From an uncultured Ruminococcus sp. (GTDB lineage Bacteria; Bacillota; Clostridia; Oscillospirales; CAG-272), in NCBI GenBank assembly GCA_902766115.1, contig CACXCL010000081.1, forward strand, positions 1-19,764: DNA of 19,764 nucleotides, read 5' to 3'. Within the stretch, counting starts at the first letter, position 1, and the number at the start of each line of letters is the position of its first letter. The notes beneath the pieces were generated by a model. It did no database searches and was not told the DNA's origin. It saw nothing but the letters and a program-made list of their open reading frames with translations. Shown in pieces: positions 15,297 to 19,764 of this stretch. A program made the position numbers and the translations under genes.

Positions 15297-15325
15297 AATA
15301 TAACACATAGCGGCAAAATAATCAA
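15297..15325 (-). promoter_or_regulatory. Promoter of the PPi-phosphofructokinase gene
   Basis: On the minus strand TTGATT (15325-15320) and TATATT (15302-15297) are separated by exactly 17 bp. The predicted start near 15290 gives a 60-nt leader that holds the hairpin at 15246-15260 and GGAG six bases before the ATG. Confidence 0.75.
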
Positions 15326-15367
15326 CAGCGCGGCTCACAAATATTTATTATTATGGAATCGTCAAGG

Positions 15368-15396
15368 TTGACTTTTTTTGCCGAGTGTGGTAGTCT
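15368..15396 (+). promoter_or_regulatory. Promoter of the GT-B glycosyltransferase-like gene
   Basis: TTGACT (15368-15373) and TAGTCT (15391-15396) are separated by 17 bp; the -35 is five of six and the -10 four of six. The predicted leader is about 40 nt and contains AAAGGAG eight bases before the ATG. It lies about 40 bp from the divergent phosphofructokinase promoter in the same intergenic region. Confidence 0.6.
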
Positions 15397-15441
15397 TTAA
15401 ACGTAAAAGCCCTAACGAATAACCGTAAAGGAGTCGGGACA

Positions 15442-16881
15442 ATGGAAGACAAGGCAAAAATAATATTCGGAAACGAGATATCTGATAAGGACTTTCGCAA
15501 AGCTTGCAAAAAGAAGGCTAAATTCATAAAGAAATTCGGCGACGACAGTTCAGTCGAATACCGTTTCAATGATCAAGAAAACGAGGTCCTGTCGCCTATC
15601 GGCGTCAGGAATCTCATTCTGACGGACGACGGCGAGACGGAATTCGATGAAAAGGGGATCATTGTCGGAAACATCAGGATGGGATACGGTCATTACAGGA
15701 TATCCATGGCAATCGCGTCCGCGGCTCATGCGCTCGGATACGTTCCCTACTGGCTCGACATGAATTCATATCCCGAATCAACGGCGACAAAGCTTATCTC
15801 TTATCAGAACGACCTGTATTCCATGGGATCAAGACTTTCCCAGAAGATCTCACTTTTCAACAAGCTTGTGTGGGAACCTCTCAACTCCGAAGGATTCAGA
15901 AAACTTACCTATAACTCGGCAGATCAGAAAAACGCCGAACTTATGGTTCCCCTCATAAACGGACTTCCGAAGGATATCCCGTTCATTGCGACACACGTGT
16001 GGCCTGCCCAGGCGGCGGTCCACGCCGGCTTCAGCCGGGTAGTAAACGTGATCCCGGACAACTGGCCGATGGCGCTGCACTTAGCCGAAGGGAGCATACA
16101 CACGGTCCAGACGCCGTCGTCTTTCGTCGGATATAAGAATCTCAGAGGAATGGACAAAAAGAGGATCCTGAAACCGATGCCGAAAGGTTCTCTGTTTTAC
16201 GTCGGACACTACGTAGACCACGAACTTGTCGATAATATCGAGGACGACTGCATGGAGCGGCTTGCACGGTTGAAGAACGGCGAGCCCAGGAGATTTCTCC
16301 TTTCCATCGGCGGGGCGGGAGCACAGCAAAAACTGTTTGAAGAGATAATCCGTCACCTTGTTCCCGAGATCAAAAAAGGAAAAGCCACTCTTTTCGTCAA
16401 CGTGGGCGACCACGGGGACGTATGGGAATCGATAGCGTCGCATATCCCCGAAGCGGATGAATGCGCCGTCAGGCACACTGACGACTGGAACGAAGCAAAA
16501 GAATTCACGGAGGGAACCGATATCGACGGCCTGCACGTATTCTCAAACAAAAACATCTTCCCTGCCGTATATCTTACAAATCTTCTCATGCGGAAGAGCG
16601 ACGTTCTTATCACAAAACCGAGCGAGTTGTCGTTCTACCCCATCCCGAAGATCATGATACACCGGGTCGGCGGTCACGAGGCGTGGGGCGCCGTCAGAGC
16701 CGCGGAGACAGGAGACGGCACTTACGAACTTGATAAAACGGATGAAGTCGTTGCCATGATCGACCGGTTCATTTCCGACGGCGAGCTTCTTCTCTCCATG
16801 TGCAGTAATATAAAAAAGGCGAAGGACTCCGGTATTTACAACGGAGCTTACGAAGCAGTTAATCTCGCTGTTCAAAAGTAA
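15442..16881 (+). CDS. Uncharacterised GT-B fold protein resembling MGDG synthase/MurG glycosyltransferases
   Basis: A 479-residue soluble protein without signal peptide or membrane segments. I cannot attach a precise family. After a charged 70-residue N-terminal extension, IIVGNIRMGYGHYRISMAIA (73-92) matches the G-x-G-H-x-x-A/S nucleotide-sugar glycosyltransferase start seen in diacylglycerol glucosyltransferases, MGDG synthases and MurG. FIATHVWPAQAA (181-192) and VIPDNWP (203-209) follow. The second Rossmann-like domain begins RFLLSIGGAGAQQK (284-297) and contains DVLITKPSELSFYPIPKI (387-404) and HRVGGHEAWGAVRA (407-420), which align in style with the K-P-G-G...G-x-E...N-A donor-binding region, though G-G has become S-E. 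The likely reaction is glycosyl transfer to a lipid or other acceptor, but the altered donor motif leaves this open. It has its own promoter and is divergent from the PPi-phosphofructokinase gene. Confidence 0.7.
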   Translation: MEDKAKIIFGNEISDKDFRKACKKKAKFIKKFGDDSSVEYRFNDQENEVLSPIGVRNLILTDDGETEFDEKGIIVGNIRMGYGHYRISMAIASAAHALGYVPYWLDMNSYPESTATKLISYQNDLYSMGSRLSQKISLFNKLVWEPLNSEGFRKLTYNSADQKNAELMVPLINGLPKDIPFIATHVWPAQAAVHAGFSRVVNVIPDNWPMALHLAEGSIHTVQTPSSFVGYKNLRGMDKKRILKPMPKGSLFYVGHYVDHELVDNIEDDCMERLARLKNGEPRRFLLSIGGAGAQQKLFEEIIRHLVPEIKKGKATLFVNVGDHGDVWESIASHIPEADECAVRHTDDWNEAKEFTEGTDIDGLHVFSNKNIFPAVYLTNLLMRKSDVLITKPSELSFYPIPKIMIHRVGGHEAWGAVRAAETGDGTYELDKTDEVVAMIDRFISDGELLLSMCSNIKKAKDSGIYNGAYEAVNLAVQK

Positions 16882-16899
16882 TAAAAAAGTTTCAATTTG

Positions 16900-16914
16900 T
16901 TAATTCTGAATTAA
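16900..16914. promoter_or_regulatory. 15-bp palindrome upstream of the VTC-domain gene
   Basis: TTAATTCTGAATTAA is a perfect inverted repeat (7-bp arms around one base). It occupies the region where a -35 box for the TATAAT at 16926 would be. It could be an operator, but AT-rich palindromes of this size also arise by chance. It is not followed by a T run strong enough to call a terminator. Confidence 0.3.
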
Positions 16915-16925
16915 GTTTTCGATAG

Positions 16926-16931
16926 TATAAT
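16926..16931 (+). promoter_or_regulatory. Putative -10 element for the VTC/DUF4956/lipoprotein genes
   Basis: A perfect TATAAT lies 31 bp before the TTG start of the VTC-domain gene. No good -35 hexamer is present at 16-18 bp upstream, so an activator may be needed or the promoter may be weak. A start near 16938 would leave an upstream in-frame ATG (16945) with almost no leader, supporting the downstream TTG start. Confidence 0.45.
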
Positions 16932-16962
16932 CCATTATTATCGAATGAAAGGGGTGATCCGT

Positions 16963-17682
16963 TTGACCGTTGTAGAAGACCCTGTCATAACGATGAAACG
17001 GTATGAAATGAAATACATAATCACCCCGGAGCAGGAAAAAAGATTGATCGAGGGGATGAGCGGCCGACTGCACGTCGACGACTTCGGCAAAACAACGATC
17101 GAAACAATGTATTACGACACCCCCGACCGCAGGTTGATTTATCATTCGATGGAGGGCGGCGAGTTCAAGGAAAAGATCAGGCTGAGGTCATACGGACTTG
17201 CAACGGACACATCCCCGGTTTTTCTTGAGTTAAAAAGGAAGGTCGAAAACGTCGTTTACAAGAGAAGGATCGAGACCACGATCCCGGACGCGGAAAGATT
17301 TCTCCGCGGAGAATACGATCATCTTCAGGGAGAGCAGATCACTCGCGAGCTGATATATTTCCACGGATTTTACGGCAAACTCGAACCGGTGTGTCTTATA
17401 ATATATGACCGCACCGCTTATATCGGGCAGGACGCCGATCTGCGACTGACTATCGACAATGATCCGAGATTCCGGAAAGACGATCTTGATCTTCGGGTCT
17501 CGCTTGAAGGAGAAAACCTGTTCCCACGGGGGTATTCGGTCCTCGAGATCAAAGTACAGAACTCTCTTCCTCTTTGGCTTTCCGCCTTGCTCGATAAGGA
17601 AAAAATATACAAAACCTCCTTTTCGAAATACAGAGAGGCTTTCAAAAAAATCAATAGGTTCAGTACCGGAGGTACCATTTGA
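16963..17682 (+). CDS. VTC-domain (polyphosphate polymerase-type) tunnel protein
   Basis: A 239-residue soluble protein of the VTC domain family, related to the catalytic Vtc4 domain that makes polyphosphate from ATP in yeast and more broadly to triphosphate tunnel enzymes. The basic and acidic residues that line the tunnel are visible: RYEMKY (13-18), YDTPDRR (51-57), KIRLRSY (71-77), LELKRK and YKRR (88-102), YDRTAY (148-153) and LEIKV (194-198), where the Glu is a likely metal ligand. The start chosen is TTG at 16963 because AAGGGGTGAT lies directly upstream. An ATG at 16945 has no ribosome binding site. The stop codon overlaps the ATG of the DUF4956 gene by one base. In bacteria the activity of this group is not established, so the assignment is to fold and probable polyphosphate or triphosphate handling. 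Confidence 0.88.
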   Translation: MTVVEDPVITMKRYEMKYIITPEQEKRLIEGMSGRLHVDDFGKTTIETMYYDTPDRRLIYHSMEGGEFKEKIRLRSYGLATDTSPVFLELKRKVENVVYKRRIETTIPDAERFLRGEYDHLQGEQITRELIYFHGFYGKLEPVCLIIYDRTAYIGQDADLRLTIDNDPRFRKDDLDLRVSLEGENLFPRGYSVLEIKVQNSLPLWLSALLDKEKIYKTSFSKYREAFKKINRFSTGGTI

Positions 17683-18353
17683 TGTTTGATTCCATTTATA
17701 GTTCGACAGTTACGGCGGGCAGTTTTTTCACCATGGCGGGCGCGGCGCTGATAGCCGGTTTCATATACGCGTATATCATGTCGTTCAGAGTAAGATCGAC
17801 AAAGCGGTTTTTCATTGTAACGGCGCTCATCCCGTTTGTCGTTGCCGCCGTCATAACGTTTGTAAACGGAAATATCGGCGCCGGCGTTGCGATCGGCGGC
17901 GCCTTCACGCTTATCAGATTCCGTTCCGCGCAGGGATCGTCCGAGGAGATCGCCGCGATACTTATCGCCATGGGCTCCGGGATAGCGTTCGGAATGGGTT
18001 TTGTGGCTTACGGGGTGATAATCCTGCTGTGTCTCGCCCTTTTGTTCATCGCCTTTTCATTCTTCCCCTTCTTCGAGCACAAGTACCTGACGGAAGATAA
18101 GCTGCTCCGGATCACGATACCCGAGTCTCTCGAGTACAGCGGCGCTTTTGACGACGTTTTCTCCCATTATCTCAAGGATTGGGAATCGGTCGGCGTCAAA
18201 ACAACGGGAATGGGGTCGATGTACCGGCTATCGTTCAAAATCAAAATGAAAGATCAGACAAAGGAAAAGGAGTTCATCGACGAACTCCGCACGAAAAACG
18301 GAAATCTCGAAATAGCGGTGACTCCATTCGTGGAGGTACAGAACCAACTCTAA
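17682..18353 (+). CDS. DUF4956 membrane protein
   Basis: A 223-residue protein of unknown function. Four membrane segments are predicted near 13-33, 43-62, 88-108 and 110-130. The conserved block between the second and third is GAGVAIGGAFTLIRFRSAQGSSEEIAA-like (67-92), with the basic I-R-F-R pair at the membrane edge. A cytosolic C-terminal domain (about 140-223) has an ACT-like alternation of strands and helices (LLRITIPESL, MYRLSFKIKMK, LEIAVTPFVEV). The ATG is nine bases after GGAGG and overlaps the VTC stop (TGATG), so the two are coupled. VTC-domain and DUF4956 genes are commonly neighbours in Clostridia, from general knowledge. A membrane partner that anchors the tunnel enzyme or passes its product is plausible but unproven. 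Confidence 0.85.
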   Translation: MFDSIYSSTVTAGSFFTMAGAALIAGFIYAYIMSFRVRSTKRFFIVTALIPFVVAAVITFVNGNIGAGVAIGGAFTLIRFRSAQGSSEEIAAILIAMGSGIAFGMGFVAYGVIILLCLALLFIAFSFFPFFEHKYLTEDKLLRITIPESLEYSGAFDDVFSHYLKDWESVGVKTTGMGSMYRLSFKIKMKDQTKEKEFIDELRTKNGNLEIAVTPFVEVQNQL

Positions 18354-18354
18354 C

Positions 18355-18363
18355 AAGGAGGTG
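18355..18363 (+). promoter_or_regulatory. Near-perfect Shine-Dalgarno of the repeat lipoprotein gene
   Basis: AAGGAGGTG is complementary to the 3' end of 16S rRNA over nine bases and lies six bases before the ATG at 18370. It fixes the start and predicts high translation of the lipoprotein. There is no terminator or separate promoter in the 16-bp gap after the DUF4956 gene. Confidence 0.85.
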
Positions 18364-18369
18364 AAAAAA

Positions 18370-19764
18370 ATGACGAGAAAAACCGTCGCTTTGATCCTCG
18401 CCGCATTGATGACTGTTTTTACCGTCTCATGTAACCCGCAAAATGTTTCCGATGGAACAGGAACAAAATCTCCGGGCGAGACCGCGCCGGGAAATACCCC
18501 GTCCGCCGACCCGGAGATAGAATACTTTTCCGACGGAGATTTGCGGGATGTTACGGACGAGACGCCGAACGCGGTCATTACCCTTTCCGGCGACAAAGGA
18601 GAGCTCTCCGACGCCACGAGAGGGTCGTCGGGCAGGAACGTAACGATCACTTCAAAAGGGATATACCGCATACGCGGTTCTTCCGAAGACGTTTCCGTGA
18701 TCGTCAACGAGAGAAGAAAGTCAGGCGTCGTTTATCTTGTATTCGAGAATGCGACGATGGAAAACTCATCCTATCCGTGCGTGGTAGTGGAAAACGCGGA
18801 CAAGGTCGTGATCCTGAGCGACGGGATAAGCAGTCTCGGATACACCGCAAAGGACACGGAACAGGACGGCGCGATCTATTCCTCCGACGACGTGACCTTC
18901 GGCGGACGCGGCACGCTGAACATCACCTCTTCCCTTCACGGAGTCGTCGGGAAAGACGATGTGAAAGTCACCGGCGGGAACATCCGCATTCAATCAGGCA
19001 AAACGGGGATAAAAGCAAATGATTCGATGAGGATCGGCGGAGGTTCGGTGGAAATAAACGCCGGAACAGACGGGATCAAGGTCTCCGACGATATGAATGA
19101 AGAGTTGTTCGTTATACTTGACGGCTCGGTCAGTATTGATTCAGAAAAAGACGGGATCCATTCGGATTCAGACGTCTTGTTCCTCGGAGGAAAGACGACG
19201 ATCGTCTCAAACGATGACGCCGTCCACGCGTACGGAAACCTTACATTGGAAGGCGGAACTGTCGAGATAAACAAATCCTACGAGGGTCTTGAAGGGGTAA
19301 ACGTCACGATCCGCGGGGGTGAAACGAGGCTCTTCTCCAGCGACGACGGAATAAACTCCTCCGACGGATCGGTCGCCATCTCGGGCGGAAAAATATACGT
19401 GAACGCCGGGGGAGACGGGATCGACGCGAACGGGTCGGTATTCGTTTCAGGCGGAGAAGTCATCATCGAAGGTCCCCTTGATGACGGAAACGGGATCCTC
19501 GATATCAAAAAGAGCGGATGCGTCGCCGAAATCACCGGCGGAACGGTACTGGCGATCGGTTCGTCGGGAATGGCGAAAAACTTTGACAGCGGCACGCAGT
19601 GCTCCGCGCTTCTTGCGCTTTCCGGAAAGGAAGGCGATATGATCTCGGTTGACGACGGATCGGGATTCAGCTTCACAGCGACAAAACAGTTTGCCTGCGT
19701 TCTGTATTCTTCACCGTACTTGACGAAAGGAAACGCCTACGTGATCAAGGCGGGCACTGCGACA
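18370..19764 (+). CDS. Lipoprotein with beta-helix-like carbohydrate-binding (DUF4353-type) repeats, 3' end missing
   Basis: The first 465 codons of an exported protein that continues past the right edge. A signal peptide (basic MTRK, hydrophobic 6-19) ends in the lipobox T-V-S-C with Cys21 as the lipidated residue. A Ser/Gly/Pro-rich linker (22-50) follows. Residues about 60-185 form an entry domain (AVITLSGD, GIYRIRG, VYLVFENA). From about 188 to 398 there are nine imperfect repeats of 21-27 residues, each with a D-G-I-like turn (Gly191, 213, 235, 262, Ala284, Gly306, 327, 350, 375) followed by a short strand and GG-x-x-x-I/V. This is the pattern of a right-handed beta-helix as in the DUF4353 carbohydrate-binding family. 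An acidic residue precedes the turn at 234, 261, 283, 305, 326 and 349, making a possible ligand or calcium ladder. It is expected on the outer face of the membrane and is in the same transcript as the VTC and DUF4956 genes. Confidence 0.85.
   Translation, partial: MTRKTVALILAALMTVFTVSCNPQNVSDGTGTKSPGETAPGNTPSADPEIEYFSDGDLRDVTDETPNAVITLSGDKGELSDATRGSSGRNVTITSKGIYRIRGSSEDVSVIVNERRKSGVVYLVFENATMENSSYPCVVVENADKVVILSDGISSLGYTAKDTEQDGAIYSSDDVTFGGRGTLNITSSLHGVVGKDDVKVTGGNIRIQSGKTGIKANDSMRIGGGSVEINAGTDGIKVSDDMNEELFVILDGSVSIDSEKDGIHSDSDVLFLGGKTTIVSNDDAVHAYGNLTLEGGTVEINKSYEGLEGVNVTIRGGETRLFSSDDGINSSDGSVAISGGKIYVNAGGDGIDANGSVFVSGGEVIIEGPLDDGNGILDIKKSGCVAEITGGTVLAIGSSGMAKNFDSGTQCSALLALSGKEGDMISVDDGSGFSFTATKQFACVLYSSPYLTKGNAYVIKAGTAT

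Noticed and set aside
15231..15338. Upstream extension of the phosphofructokinase frame
   Set aside because: It would place coding sequence across the TTGATT-17-TATATT promoter and the leader hairpin. Family members start at MNVL-like sequence, matching ATG at 15230.
16945..16962. ATG start six codons upstream for the VTC-domain protein
   Set aside because: It lacks a ribosome binding site, and the good AAGGGGTGAT lies inside this stretch, directing initiation to TTG at 16963.
1..19764. tRNA/rRNA genes, CRISPR arrays, insertion sequences, attachment sites, phage genes
   Set aside because: Nothing in the intergenic regions resembles any of these; no direct-repeat arrays, transposase motifs or tRNA-like cloverleafs were seen.

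Overview
The window reads as chromosomal DNA of an anaerobic, spore-forming Firmicute of class Clostridia, probably an uncultured gut-type lineage. The evidence is a run of sporulation-associated genes (yqfC, yqfD, a ylbJ-like gene) next to phoH, ybeY, era, recO and mutS2 in the Firmicutes order, a pyrophosphate-type phosphofructokinase, strong AGGAGG-type ribosome binding sites and several TTG starts. It is densely coded: about sixteen genes, no tRNA or rRNA, no insertion sequence, no CRISPR array and no sign of a recent insertion.

Layout. Left block, all on the minus strand (transcribed right to left): yqfC-yqfD-phoH-ybeY-era-recO-mutS2 form one tight string (10545 to 3411) with short gaps or overlaps. 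This is a housekeeping cluster for sporulation, rRNA maturation/ribosome assembly and DNA repair. After a 128-bp gap with a near-consensus promoter follow rhaB and rhaA (L-rhamnose catabolism), then the 5' part of a secreted N-acetylmuramoyl-L-alanine amidase that runs off the left edge. Middle block, plus strand: a ylbJ-like membrane protein diverges from yqfC. Then a strong promoter (TTGATT-17-TATAAT) drives a 69-aa four-cysteine protein, prfB without its usual frameshift, and a TrmH/SpoU methyltransferase. This ends in a strong hairpin terminator shared with the convergent phosphofructokinase gene.

Right block: a 211-bp divergent region carries promoters for the PPi-type phosphofructokinase (minus) and a GT-B/MurG-MGDG-synthase-like protein (plus). 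Next comes a compact plus-strand set: a VTC-type (polyphosphate polymerase/triphosphate tunnel) protein, a DUF4956 membrane protein whose start overlaps the VTC stop, and a large lipoprotein with a beta-helix-like repeat domain that runs off the right edge.

The best candidate for an undescribed system is this last set: a soluble polyanion-handling tunnel domain, a small membrane protein and an exported repeat lipoprotein. Its function is not established. The nearby PPi-dependent phosphofructokinase makes a link to pyrophosphate/polyphosphate metabolism tempting, but that is inference. Other points of note are a sigma-E-like promoter in front of yqfC that overlaps the ylbJ start codon, the loss of the prfB autoregulatory frameshift, a GC-rich hairpin just upstream of the phosphofructokinase ribosome binding site, and the uncharacterised glycosyltransferase-like protein.
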